A stretch of DNA of 64,000 nucleotides from Hordeum vulgare subsp. vulgare. Taxonomy: Eukaryota; Streptophyta; Magnoliopsida; Poales; Poaceae. Under the pieces are notes generated by a model. That model made no database searches and was not told the origin of the DNA. It saw only the letters and a program-made list of their open reading frames with translations. Both the position numbers and the translations under genes were made by a program. Of this stretch, positions 34,832 through 44,056 are shown piece by piece. Numbering within the stretch: the first letter of the stretch is position 1; every line of letters starts with the position of its first letter. The stretch lies in assembly GCF_904849725.1 (NCBI RefSeq), contig NC_058520.1:396255993-396319992 (forward strand), read 5' to 3'.

Positions 34832-34948
34832 TCACTCATGGCCTATTATTGATCCGAGAAAAAATGTGCCCGTCTCGGAGAAATAGGTGCTCTGGGTTCC
34901 GCTTCCAAGAAGGTTCCCCTGGGCATGTGGGCTTGACAGCTCTATTTC
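34832..34948 (-). pseudogene. PRP31: Captured PRP31 fragment: last exon
   Basis: On the minus strand an acceptor GCTTGCAG is followed by an open exon reading EIELSSPHAQ and SGTQSTYFSETGTF, the conserved C-terminal end of plant PRP31, a U4/U6-U5 tri-snRNP splicing factor. The last few codons have diverged and a TGA closes it at 34832-34834. It is in line with the penultimate exon at about 35468-35545: joining VQ to EIEL is in phase. It is a gene fragment within the CACTA, not a working gene. Confidence 0.75.
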
Positions 34949-35467
34949 CTGCAAGCGAAAACAATGGCACATTAGAAACAAGGAGCAATTGATGTCATGG
35001 ATCTTAGGTTAACCTTCTTATGTTTAAAAATAACAATAACCAACTGAAAAGGTCTATATAATGACATCCAAGATGCCACAACCTACTGATTAACATCTAT
35101 CTATACACAAGGTGCTAAATGTATAAAAGGCTAACAACAACAAACCATCCAGCGCAAGATTATGCAAGGATGTACGGTAGCATAGGTAAAACCACCAACA
35201 CATCAAACTGTATTGTTCATGATGACTTCACAGAAGCAAAATCTAGGAACTTTATAGTAATGCAACAAAAAAGGTAACAAAAAAATAGGTTAAACTACCT
35301 TTTTTGATCCCTCAAAGATGAGCAGCACAAGTAGAAGCTAAGAAAATAATACAAGATAAAAAACTACATAGCGACCTAGTGTAGGCAGCACTGTAGCCAT
35401 AATCCCCTGTTCCACAACTGGATCAGACAAATATCATGCATAAGGAACCAGGAGAAAATAAACTCAC

Positions 35468-35545
35468 CTGAACTGGTGTAAAGGCCAAACAAAATATCAT
35501 TCCAGCATCCGTGTCAAAACCAACTGGATTCAGTTTGCAAACTTC
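35468..35545 (-). pseudogene. PRP31: Captured PRP31 fragment: penultimate exon (end only)
   Basis: The minus strand reads CLAFTPVQ followed by a donor GTGAGT at 35462-35467. The matching PRP31 segment lies directly before the last exon. The upstream boundary cannot be fixed, because the preceding bases have diverged; 35545 is approximate. The internal exons that should lie between this and 41251 are missing or unrecognisable. Confidence 0.55.
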
Positions 35546-35658
35546 ATCATATCAGTCACCACATATCTACAGAACCAAGTTACCATAATTATGACAAGAT
35601 ACCATAATGTTTAGGTGATGAAACAAGTTTCAGCCTGGAATGCAAATTAGTAAGTACT

Positions 35659-35663
35659 TCAAG
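35659..35663. repeat. Target-site duplication TCAAG, left copy
   Basis: TCAAG directly before the Reina-type element; repeated at 41178-41182. Confidence 0.95.
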
Positions 35664-36043
35664 TGTTATGACCGGTACAACGTACCAATGGAGGAGGCCC
35701 AATGGGCAGGGTTAATTACAGGCTTAGCCCAAGTTATCTTACCTATCTTAGAGTCCAAGTTATATTAGAGTCCAAGTTAGAGTCCAAGTTATCTAGGGTT
35801 TAGTGGAGGCTGTCCTCCTATATAAACACATGTACCCCTTCGATATTAAGCAGACAATAAACAGTATATTTTGTTGTCGTCTCCCTCAGGAGACGAGAGC
35901 CCCAAACCCTAGCCGCCTCTCTCTCTCTCTCTCTCACGCCGCGACGGCGCCCAACCGCCGGCGCCGGCGTCCCCAACCTCGCAGCCCGCACTTCCACCCC
36001 TACAACCTACGTCCGAGACCTGGTAGGACCCTAGCCTCTACCA
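35664..36043 (+). repeat. 5' LTR of the Reina-type element
   Basis: TGTTATGACC to CTCTACCA. It contains three copies of a TTAGAGTCCAAG unit; the other LTR has four. TATA box at 35818-35827. Confidence 0.95.
35818..35827 (+). promoter_or_regulatory. TATA box of the Reina-type LTR
   Basis: CTATATAAAC, conserved at 40941-40950 in the 3' LTR. A CT-repeat leader (CTCTCTCTCTCTC near 35920) lies about 100 bases downstream. Confidence 0.75.
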
Positions 36044-36046
36044 ATT

Positions 36047-36060
36047 TGGTATCAGGTAGC
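36047..36060 (+). other. Primer binding site (Met-tRNA-like)
   Basis: TGGTATCAGGTAGC three bases after the LTR, close to the initiator Met-tRNA PBS TGGTATCAGAGC with a small insertion. Confidence 0.75.
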
Positions 36061-36069
36061 TTGGGTTCG

Positions 36070-38669
36070 ATGAGTTTGTCGGACCTTCCCACCACCACCG
36101 CCGCCGCCACCACCGCCTTCCCCGCCACCTCACAGCAGCCGCCGCCGCCACACCACTCGCCACCGCCGGCCACCTCAGGTCCGGCCGCCTCCGGTCCCGC
36201 GGCCCTGGCGGCCGAACCCGCCCCCGTCCTCTCCCCGGCGGAGATGTCCTCGGCGATCCGCGACCTCAACCTGGCGGTCTCGAACCTCCGGACTTTCCTC
36301 CAGGCTCCGTACGCAACCCCGCCACCACCACCTCCGCCGGCGGCGCCCTTCGCGCCACCGCCCCCGGCGACTGTCGTGCCCCAGGGCCTGCCGATCACCC
36401 AGGTCCGGTGGCCGCCGTCGCCGTCCCCGCTACCGACGTGGATTGACACGCCGACCTACACGACGGCGCCACTACAGCCGACGGTGTTGCAGCCACCCGC
36501 CCCCACCTTCGGGGGGTTCGGCGGGTACACTGATCCGTACGCCGGGAGCTCCGTGGTGCCGCAGCACTCTCCTTCCGCCGCGCTGGGTCGTCACGAGGGC
36601 ACCTACGCGGCCTCGCCACACGTGCAGCAGCCACCCCGCTTCACCAAGCTGGAGTTCGCCACCTACGACGGCACCGTCGACCCCCTGAACTGGCTCAATC
36701 AGTGCGACCAGTTTTTCAGGGGGCAGCGGACCATGGCGTCCGACCGCACGTGGATCGCCTCCTACCACCTCCGTGGCGCCGCCCAGACTTGGTACTACGC
36801 CCTCGAGCAAGACGAGGGCGGGATGCCTTCGTGGGAGCGCTTTCGCGACCTGTGTCTCCTCCGGTTCGGCCCCCCCATACGTGGGAGCCGCTTAGCCGAG
36901 CTAGGTCGCCTTCCCTTCACCACCTCGGTGCAGGACTTCGCCGACCGCTTCCAGACGTTGGCCTGCCATGCGCCTGACGTCACGGCTCGCCAACGCGCCG
37001 AGCTCTTCATCGGCGGCCTTTCCGACCACATCTGCATCGACGTAGAGATGCGCGACCCCCAGGACCTGCAGACGGCCATGTATTACGCACGCGCGTACGA
37101 GCAGCGCGCCAACGCCCTGCAGCAGGCATTCCCGGGCCGCGACACGCGTCCCCCGACCCGCCCCGCCCCGGCGGCCGCCACCCCGACACGCCCCGCCCTG
37201 CCGGCCGCTACTGCGGCTGCCCCCGCGCCGACACGCACCTTCCGGCGCTTGACGTCGGCCGAGCAGCTCGAGCGGCGCCGCAAGGGCCTGTGCTTCAACT
37301 GCGACGAGCCGTATGCGCCGGGTCATACGTGCGCCCGCCTGTTCTACTTGGAGACCATCGACGACGCGGAGGTGGAGGCCCTCACCGCGGAGCTCGACGC
37401 CACCACACTCTCCGAGGCCGGCGTCACGACCTACGGGCCGGTCGACGCGACCGCCTTCGTCGTCTCCCTTCATGCCATGGCTGGCATCAAGACGGCAAAG
37501 ACAATGCTGCTTCCAGTGACGATCAACGGGGAGCGTCTCACCGCGCTCGTGGACATGGGTTCGACGCACAACTTCCTGTCCGGGGACGCCATGCGCCGCC
37601 TCGCACTCCAACCGGCGGGCTCGGAGAAGTTCAGCGTCACCGTCGCCAACGGGGACCGCCTTGCTTGCCAGGGGGTGGCGCGGCAGGTTCCCGTCCTCAT
37701 CGGCGACGAGCCGTTCTCCATCGACTGCGTCGGCATCGACCTGGGCTGCTACGACTTCATCCTAGGCATCGACTTCCTGTCCACTCTCGGCCCCATCCTT
37801 TGGGACCTCGATGTGATGTCCCTCATCTTCTGGCGCGAGGGCGGCCGTCGCGTTCAGTGGACAGGCATCGGCGGCTCCGGCGCCGTGACTCCACGGCTCC
37901 GGTTGATGGCGTCCGCACTGGACGAGGCGCATCCCCTCCTGGCCGACCTCCTGCAGCAGCACAGCGACATCTTCGACGAGCCACAGGGCCTCCCTCCCGT
38001 GCGGCCCTGTGACCACCGCATCCACCTGCTGCCAGACACGGCACCTGTAGCCGTGCGTCCGTACCGGTACCCTCAGCTGCAGAAAGATGAGCTCGAGCGT
38101 CAGGTGGCGGTCATGCTCGCGCAGGGCATCATCCGGATTTCGACATCGCCGTTCTCCGCCCCGGTGCTCCTTGTGCGCAAGCCCGACGGCACATGGCGCT
38201 TCTGCATCGACTACCGCGCCCTCAACGCCCTAACGTCCAAGGACAAGTTCCCCATCCCCGTCGTGGATGAGCTCTTGGACGAGCTATACGGAGCGCGCTT
38301 CTTCACCAAGCTCGACCTTCGCTCGGGCTACCATCAAGTGCGCATGCACCCTGACGACATCGAGAAGACGGCGTTCCGCACTCACCATGGCCACTTCGAG
38401 TTCCTGGTGATGCCGTTCGGCCTCTCCAACGCGCCGGCAACCTTCCAGACCCTGATGAACGACGTGCTCAGCCCATACTTGCGCCGCTTTGTGCTTGTTT
38501 TCTTTGATGACATTCTCATCTACAGTGCATCTTGGGCGGAGCATCTACAACATGTGGCCATCATCTTCAACGAGCTTCGAGCGCATCGTCTTCACCTCAA
38601 GCGCTCGAAGTGCTCGTTCGGCACGACCTCCGTCGCGTACCTGGGGCACGTCATCTCGGCGGACGGGGG
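36070..38669 (+). pseudogene. gag-pol: Reina-type gag-protease-RT, first part of the polyprotein
   Basis: I place the start at ATG 36070 (MSLSDLPTT), 10 bases after the PBS; the frame is open further upstream but only through the LTR. Order: a Pro/Ala-rich N-terminus; Gag core (RTWIASYHLRGAAQTWYYAL, about 36740-36800); a knuckle-like CFNCDEPYAPGHTC near 37291; protease with LVDMGSTHNFL near 37546, where Met follows the catalytic Asp; and RT with WRFCIDYRALNALTSKDKFP, LDLRSGYHQVRM and VFFDDILIYS (active site near 38503). The frame is lost in a run of five G at 38665-38669, where one G too many is the simplest explanation. Confidence 0.9.
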
Positions 38670-40777
38670 TAGCGATGGACGCGGACAAGGTCGCCGCCGT
38701 CGCCGCGTGGCCGATCCCACGGTCACCGCGGGCGCTCCGCGGCTTCTTGGGCCTCGCCGGCTACTACCGGAAGTACATCCGGGACTTCGGCCTCATCGCC
38801 GCGCCACTGACACGTCTCCTTCGACGCGACGCCTTCTCCTAGGACGAGGAGGCGACTACGGCATTCGAGGCTCTCCAGCGAGCGCTCACGACGGGACCCG
38901 TCCTCCAGATGCCGGACTTTGATATGCCGTTCATCGTGGACTGCGACGCCTCTGGCATCGGCTTCGGCGCCGTCCTTCACCAGGGCGAGGGATCGCTCGC
39001 CTTCTTCAGCCGCCCCTTCGCCGCTCGCCATCACAAGCTCGCAGCCTACGAGCGCGAGCTTATTGGGCTAGTTCAGGCGGTGCGCCACTGGCGGCCTTAT
39101 CTTTGGGGCCGGTCATTCCGTGTGCGCACGGACCACTACAGCATCAAGTTCTTGCTGGACCAGCGCCTCTCCACAGTTCCGCAACACCAGTGGATCAGCA
39201 AGCTCTTTGGCTTCGACTTCACCGTTGAGTACCGCCCCGGCCGTCTCAACACGGTCGCCGACGCCTTGTCCCGCCGCGACACTGAGGATGTCGCGGACGA
39301 CGTTGCAATGGCTGGCACTATCATGTGCATTCGCTCCGGGCCATCTTTCGCCTTCATCAACGACATTCGCCGGGCAACTTCGACGGCCGTGGACGCCCAG
39401 GGCCTGCGCCAGCGCCTTGACACCGGCGAGCTGGACGCGCCCTGGCGCTTGGACGAGGGGCTACTCCTACATGGCCGCCGCATCTTCGTGCCCGACCATG
39501 GCGACCTGCGCCACCAGGTCCTGACCTTGGCGCATTCTGCAGGGCACGAGGGCGTGAAAAAGACTCTCCATCGTCTCCGTGCTGATTTTTACATCCCCGG
39601 TGATGGCGCGATGGTCCGCGACTGGGTGCGGTCGTGCGTGACGTGCCAGCGGAACAAGACGGAGACACTACGACCCGCGGGTCTACTGCAGCCGCTGGAC
39701 GTACCCTCCCAGGTGTGGGCGGATATTTCCATGGACTTCATCGAGGGCCTTCCCAAGGTGGGCGGCAAGTCCGTCATCCTCACGGTGGTTGACCGCTTCT
39801 CCAAGTACGCGCACTTCATCGCCCTGGGTCATCCATATACAGCCGCCTCCGTGGCGCGGGCCTTCTTCGACGGCATCGTCCGCCTCCACGGTTTTCCGTC
39901 GTCCATCGTCAGCGATCGTGATCCCGTGTTCACGAGACATGTCTGGCGGGATCTCTTTCGACTGGCGGGCGTGAAGCTCCGCATGAGCACGGCGTTCCAC
40001 CCTCAGACAAACGGCCAATCCGAGGTGGTCAACAAGGTGATCGCCATGTACCTGCGTTGTGTTACTGGTGATCGTCCACGAGCTTGGGTGGACTGGTTGG
40101 CGTGGGCGGAGTACTGCTACAACACCTCCTATCACTCCGCCCTGCGCACCACGCCTTTCGAGGTGGTCTACGGGCGCCCACCTTCGGCGATGCTCCCTTA
40201 CGAGCCTGGGACGGCTCGGTCCGAGACGGCGGGCGACTTACTCCGCACCCGCGACGACATTCTGGCTGAGGCACGCCAGCGTCTTCTCCAAGCACAGCAG
40301 CTGGCTCGGAAGTACTACGATGCTCATCATCGCGAGGCGGAGTTCGCGTGGGCGATTGGGTGTGGCTGCGCCTCCTCCACAGGACCACGCAGTCTCTGGA
40401 CCCGCGCTCCAAGCGCAAATTGGGACCTCGCTACGCCGGTCCCTTTCGTGTGCTGGAGCGTGTCGGCACACTCGCATACCGCTTGGAGCTGCCAGCTGGT
40501 TCTCGCCTCCACGACGTCTTCCATGTCGGCTTACTGAAGGCCTACCGCGGGGACCCTCCTGCAGCGACACCGGCCCTTCCTCCTACTTTCGGATGGCCGC
40601 CTCCTTCCAGCTTCCGCACAGGTGGCGAAGGTGCTACAGGCGCAGCAGCGTCGCGGCGTCTGGCATGTCTTGGTACAATGGACCGGCCTGCCAGAGGAGG
40701 AAGCGACTTGGGAGAAGCTCGACGAGATGTTCAGCTCGAGGACGAGCTGTTTGAGAAGGCGGGGAGAGATGTTATGA
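38670..40777 (+). pseudogene. pol: Reina-type RT end, RNase H, integrase and chromodomain
   Basis: In the next frame the RT connection (RGFLGLAGYYRKYIRDF) continues to a TAG at 38840-38842 in place of a Trp codon. RNase H follows (VDCDASGIGFGAVL, YERELIGLVQAVRHWRPYL), then integrase with a zinc domain (HSAGHEGVKKTLHRL, CVTCQRNK) and core D, D, E in ISMDFIEGLP, VSDRDPVF and GQSEVVNK. A 1-base loss near 40348 shifts the C-terminal part ([34 protein letters not shown]). A third shift near 40600 precedes a chromodomain-like end, [20 protein letters not shown], whose frame stops at 40775-40777 inside the LTR. The chromodomain is thought to steer insertion to marked chromatin. Confidence 0.9.
40753..40769 (+). 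other. Polypurine tract of the Reina-type element
   Basis: GAGAAGGCGGGGAGAGA precedes the 3' LTR; the chromodomain reading frame runs through it into the LTR. Confidence 0.7.
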
Positions 40778-41177
40778 CCGGTACAACGTACCAATGGAGG
40801 AGGCCCAATGGGCAGGGTTAATTACGGGCTTAGCCCAAGTTATCTTACCTATCTTAGAGTCCAAGTTATATTAGAGTCCAAGTTATATTAGAGTCCAAGT
40901 TAGAGTCCAAGTTATCTAGGGTTTAGTGGAGGTTGTCCTCCTATATAAACACATGTACCACACATGTACCCCTTCGATATTAAGCAGACAATAAACAGTA
41001 TATTCTGTTGTCGTCTCCCTCAGGAGACGAGAGCCCCAAACCCTAGCCGCCTCTCTCTCTCTCTCTCTCACGCCGCGACGGCGCCCAACCGCCGGCGCCG
41101 GCGTCCCCAACCTCGCAGCCCGCACTTCCACCCCTACAACCTACGTCCGAGACCTGGTAGAACCCTAGCCTCTACCA
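40770..41177 (+). repeat. 3' LTR of the Reina-type element
   Basis: Same ends as 35664-36043. It is longer by one extra TTATATTAGAGTCCAAG unit and a short CACATGTAC duplication. Four base differences seen. Confidence 0.95.
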
Positions 41178-41182
41178 TCAAG
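41178..41182. repeat. Target-site duplication TCAAG, right copy
   Basis: Identical to 35659-35663, confirming a single intact insertion. Confidence 0.95.
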
Positions 41183-41250
41183 GCAAAAATAAGCATGAGT
41201 TTGGTCAACATGTTTTCATGAAAACATAAATTAGGTAGAGAATATCTTAC

Positions 41251-41758
41251 CTTTCTTTCATTTTTCGAAGGCGGCGACCCCCTCTCTTCTTTTTAGGTTC
41301 AGAATCTAGAACATGAAGTGGTTTTGGAAGCTTTGCAGGAGGCAGTACTTGCCACTTCTCGATCTTCTTGCGAATTTCTTCTAAGAGGTTGTGACCAGCT
41401 TTTCCATTGGATCACCTCTAGTTGAATCAATTATTCCGGCTAGAGTTGCCTTTGCAGCTATAGCCCTGCAAGCACGGATCCTTAGGGCTGGAGGGGTGCT
41501 CTGAAATACTTCGGCTTGTTCAAGATAGACAACATGAAATTGAGATGTGGCACTAGAAATTCCAGCAAGATTTTTCTTCTTTGCTCCAAGTAGCTAAACA
41601 TTACAAGCATGCATTTTTGCAAGTGCTCCCAAACCACCAGCAATTCCCATCAATTTGCACCAGCAATTCCCACCCTCAACAAAATCAAGCACCTCCTTCT
41701 TTGCAGCATCAAGATTAAGGGCTCGATCACATGTTTCAATGGTTTTTACCAAATCCTC
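41251..41758 (-). pseudogene. PRP31: Captured PRP31 fragment: Nop-domain exon(s), fused
   Basis: After an acceptor TTTATCAG the minus strand encodes DLVKTIETCDRALNLDAAKK, then KLMGIAGGLGALAKM, LLGAKKKNLAG, YLEQAEVFQSTPPALR and, after a 1-base loss near 41408, NLLEEIRKKIEKWQ and GGRRLRKMKER, ending at a donor GTAAGATA (41243-41250). This is the Nop domain region of PRP31. About 20 residues of the normal protein are missing inside it, and a TAG (41594-41596) replaces a Gln codon. Exons that are separate in typical plant genes may be joined here. Capture by the CACTA is inferred from position inside its ends. Confidence 0.85.
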
Positions 41759-42367
41759 CTGATAAAGAACTAGCTCTCGGAAGGAAAAAAGGCACAAAAT
41801 TGGAAATCTCACCTGACAAAGGAAGGGGAGAAGAAGGCAGCGATGTTGATCCATGGGAAGATTTGCAGAGGGTCGACACTGTTGCTTCGTTGTAGAGGAC
41901 ATGGAGGATGCGGACCCGCGGGTTGGTGTTCGGTGAACCTTGCCGAGAGGGGACCTGGTTAGAGAGGAAGCTAGCTCAAAAGAAGGGAAGGAGTTCGCTG
42001 GAGGATGGTGGTCGCCAATGGAGTCGTTCATCGACGACGGTGGTGCTCCGTATCGATCAGGTAATTGGCGGCACCGATGTGGAGTGGGGCAACGACTGTA
42101 GTGGGTAGGGGCACGAAGAGCAGTCGGTAGCAGGTTGGTTGGGGGGGGGGGGGGGGGGGGGAGGGGCAGTGGTGATGGATCTCGACGGCGACAATACTCT
42201 CGTTGAAGGGCGGCGGTCTGGTAGAGGGTACGGGGGGATGCAGCCGATCTGGGGGCGGCTGGTGGGCTGAGGTGGTGGGGGGATACGCCGACAGTGGCCC
42301 GGGTGCACGGCCGCCGGTGTTGGGACGTGGTTGGGGAGGCGGGGGAGGCTTCTGGTCTGCAGGGCAT
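41594..42367 (-). CDS. Chimeric ORF (257 aa): Pro-rich leader joined to PRP31 fragment
   Basis: An open frame from ATG 42365-42367 to the TAG at 41594-41596. The first 185 residues are Pro/Ser/Arg-rich, contain a run of prolines and have no recognised domain. They come from GC-rich DNA that looks like a 5' leader or first exon of some other gene. Residues 206-257 are the PRP31 piece. A possible 54-base intron (GTGAGA at about 41807-41812, acceptor TATCAG) is in frame either way. The ORF also crosses the 21-base G run. Coding status is unproven; chance openness in GC-rich DNA is a real alternative. Confidence 0.3.
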   Translation of the reverse strand: MPCRPEASPASPTTSQHRRPCTRATVGVSPHHLSPPAAPRSAASPRTLYQTAALQREYCRRRDPSPLPLPPPPPPPTNLLPTALRAPTHYSRCPTPHRCRQLPDRYGAPPSSMNDSIGDHHPPANSFPSFELASSLTRSPLGKVHRTPTRGSASSMSSTTKQQCRPSANLPMDQHRCLLLPFLCQVRFPILCLFSFRELVLYQEDLVKTIETCDRALNLDAAKKEVLDFVEGGNCWCKLMGIAGGLGALAKMHACNV

Positions 42368-42564
42368 GGGGGCGTAGATTTGGGGGCGACGCTGGTGGAT
42401 TCCTGAGGCCCGACGAGTTTATGTTCATTTTGGAACAAAAAATTCGTCAAGCGCGCTCCTTTTTTCCTCTCTAGCGCCTATTTTGGTCTCTCCACAAAGT
42501 CGGTCTCCCGCAGATTTTGGGCCATAATGTAGTTGTCTCAGCAGTTTGTGGGCCATAAAATGTA
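41814..42564. other. GC-rich CACTA cargo with a G21 run
   Basis: No confident gene beyond the chimeric ORF. The minus strand is C/T-rich and resembles a cereal 5' leader. The piece is bounded by the PRP31 fragment and the mariner-type element. Confidence 0.45.
42141..42161 (+). repeat. 21-base G homopolymer
   Basis: An uninterrupted run of 21 G, followed by AGGGG. Such a run is rare, is likely to vary in length, and is a known source of assembly and sequencing error. Confidence 0.95.
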
Positions 42565-42902
42565 CTTCCTCCGTCCAAGTGCATAGGACGAGTTTTAGAA
42601 TCCAGGAATTCCTAAAATATTAGGCGTAATGCAATTAACTGCTCCTCGTTTATCTCAAACACCTCGTACTCCTACGACCCACTTCCTCCGTTTTCTTCGG
42701 TTCCCTCAGTCAGAACGCATGGCGCTCATGCATGCAGGAGGAGTAGTTTCTTCGGTTCCCTCAGTCAGAATGCATGGCGCTCATGCATGCAGGAGTAGTT
42801 CCCCACCGGTCCACCTCCTGTGTGAAAGCATGTCAATCATTTTCTCTTCTCCGTGTGAAAGAACTATGTTGTTTCATCGTAGCTGCACCCCGGCCTGCTG
42901 TT

Positions 42903-43520
42903 TCATCGTCGCCGGCACAAGAATGCTCGTCCACGCCGGCGTGCACCTCGTCCAGGATTACCTACCGCGCCACCACTGCCTCCTGTTTCTTCCTCGTCGG
43001 CAGAAGAACGCCCACCCCGGCTTGCACCACGTCCACGCCGGCCTGCACCTCGTCCACGATTACCTACCGCGCCACCACTCCCTCCAGCCTCCCGAGTAGC
43101 ACCTTCTCGAGGCTTCCTTGACAGACCAACACGGCGCACAGGAGCGATCGGCTCGCTCCCGGCCGTGCCTATCACGAAGGATGGCATCGGTCCACCAAGA
43201 TTGCCGAGCGGGCGACGCGACCCAAGGCCCAGCCCTTCCTGTCGAGGTCTGCTCAGCCCTAGATGGATTCCTGCTATCCCTTCCTGCCATGGGCGGCGCA
43301 ACCCAAGGTCCAGCCCTTCCTGTCGAAGACGGCTGCCAGCCAGAGGAACGGACCCGATTCCCACAACGCGGCCGCTAGGTCCGAGCCGTGTCCGTAAGGG
43401 AGGAACAGGCGGAGCTGGAGCCTCCGGGTCGCCGCGAACGATGCCTTCTCTTTCATCAGCGCTCACTAGTACGTAGTCGTCATCAGGGTTGGGCGGCGCG
43501 TTCAGATCAAATGACGCCAT
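42903..43520 (-). CDS. Partial mariner-type ORF (205 aa) with Gly/Arg-rich repeats
   Basis: ATG 43518-43520 follows a TATA box by about 58 bases. The protein starts MASFDLNAPPNPDDDY; DLN-type starts are common in grass mariner-like proteins, but this is from memory. The rest is Gly/Arg-rich with an internal repeat of 34 codons (GGSGGAVGNxGRGAxRRGR, offset 102 bases). No DNA-binding or catalytic motif is seen. It is likely a first exon extended by repeat expansion, not a transposase. Confidence 0.4.
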   Translation of the reverse strand: MASFDLNAPPNPDDDYVLVSADEREGIVRGDPEAPAPPVPPLRTRLGPSGRVVGIGSVPLAGSRLRQEGLDLGLRRPWQEGIAGIHLGLSRPRQEGLGLGSRRPLGNLGGPMPSFVIGTAGSEPIAPVRRVGLSRKPREGATREAGGSGGAVGNRGRGAGRRGRGASRGGRSSADEEETGGSGGAVGNPGRGARRRGRAFLCRRR

Positions 43521-43577
43521 TGAGGAGATGGAGAAGAAAGGCGGGAGAAGATGAAGAAGTGAGGGCTTGTGGTTGTG

Positions 43578-43586
43578 CTTTTATAG
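43578..43586 (-). promoter_or_regulatory. TATA box upstream of the mariner-type ORF
   Basis: The minus strand reads CTATAAAAG, about 58 bases before ATG 43520, giving a short leader. Confidence 0.45.
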
Positions 43587-44043
43587 AACAATTCACGAGC
43601 TTGATTCGGCGCCAAAGAGAAAGCCAGTAGAGAAGAAAACGCGTGAAGCCTGGAGTAGACTGGAGCGAAAACGGGAGGAGGAAGATGACCCAATGCATGC
43701 AGGTTTGCTTTCAATGCACGCGCGCTTTCTTGAGGTGCATGCAGGTTAGCTGAAACGACAGCACTAATGACGGAAATTATTGCCAAAACTGTTTCGCTTT
43801 TTTTAGCTAAAACTGCGCGCGATCTCGTCCAATCTTTCCCCGCCTAAATCGCTGAGCTTTCCAAAACTCGCCCTATGCACTTGGACGGAGGGAGTACCAA
43901 AAGTGAAAGAGTCCTCGTTTTTCATGTTCTCGCGACAGTATCACTACACGGAGACACTTATACCGGTAGATACTAATCTCCCAGCAGATCTTTTGCCCCT
44001 AGACGGGTATTTCTCCCATTAGTTAACTGTCCCCAATCATGTA

Positions 44044-44056
44044 TTGTGGTGTAGTG
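44044..44056 (-). repeat. CACTA right terminal inverted repeat
   Basis: TTGTGGTGTAGTG on the + strand, pairing exactly with 34199-34211. Confidence 0.85.

Larger units (their letters stand above)
35664..41177 (+). mobile_element. Reina-type chromovirus (Ty3-gypsy), full length 5.5 kb, young
   Basis: Short LTRs (380 and 408 bases), a Met-tRNA-like PBS, gag-protease-RT-RNase H-integrase-chromodomain order and a total of 5.5 kb fit the Reina lineage. The perfect TCAAG duplication places it inside an intron of the PRP31 cargo. It is strikingly GC-rich against its AT-rich surroundings. The LTRs show only four substitutions by eye plus repeat-number differences, so it is the youngest large element here. 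Three frameshifts and one stop break pol. Confidence 0.92.
42565..43894 (-). mobile_element. Mariner/Stowaway-superfamily element (1.33 kb) with partial coding region
   Basis: Inverted ends share about 20 bases (CTTCCTCCGTCCAAGTGCAT at left; the mirror at right) and are flanked by TA on both sides (42563-42564 and 43895-43896), the mariner target. It is much longer than a Stowaway MITE. It holds, on the minus strand, a TATA box and an ORF starting MASFDLNAPP. No DDD transposase core is visible, so most of the gene has been lost. It sits in the CACTA right arm. Confidence 0.8.
34199..44056. mobile_element. CACTA transposon carrying PRP31 exons, entered by a gypsy and a mariner element
   Basis: Ends are CACTACACCACAA (34199-34211) and its reverse complement (44044-44056). 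Flanks are ACT on the left and ACT after one extra A on the right, so the 3-base duplication is only approximate. Subterminal motifs CTGTCGGGG, CCCGGCAG and TCTCCCGGCAGATT repeat near both ends. Element B supplies the empty site (near 59105). Without the nested Reina element about 4.3 kb remain, with no CACTA transposase, so it is non-autonomous and needed help in trans. The cargo includes fragments of PRP31 in minus orientation. Confidence 0.85.

Noticed and set aside
37290..38012. 240-aa + strand ORF and several 100-240-aa ORFs on both strands in 36000-40800
   Set aside because: They are shadows of the GC-rich Reina polyprotein, whose domains are recognisable in the other frame.
41251..41758. 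A functional PRP31 host gene
   Set aside because: Missing internal exons, a 1-base loss and a premature TAG, and a position inside CACTA ends, make it a captured fragment.
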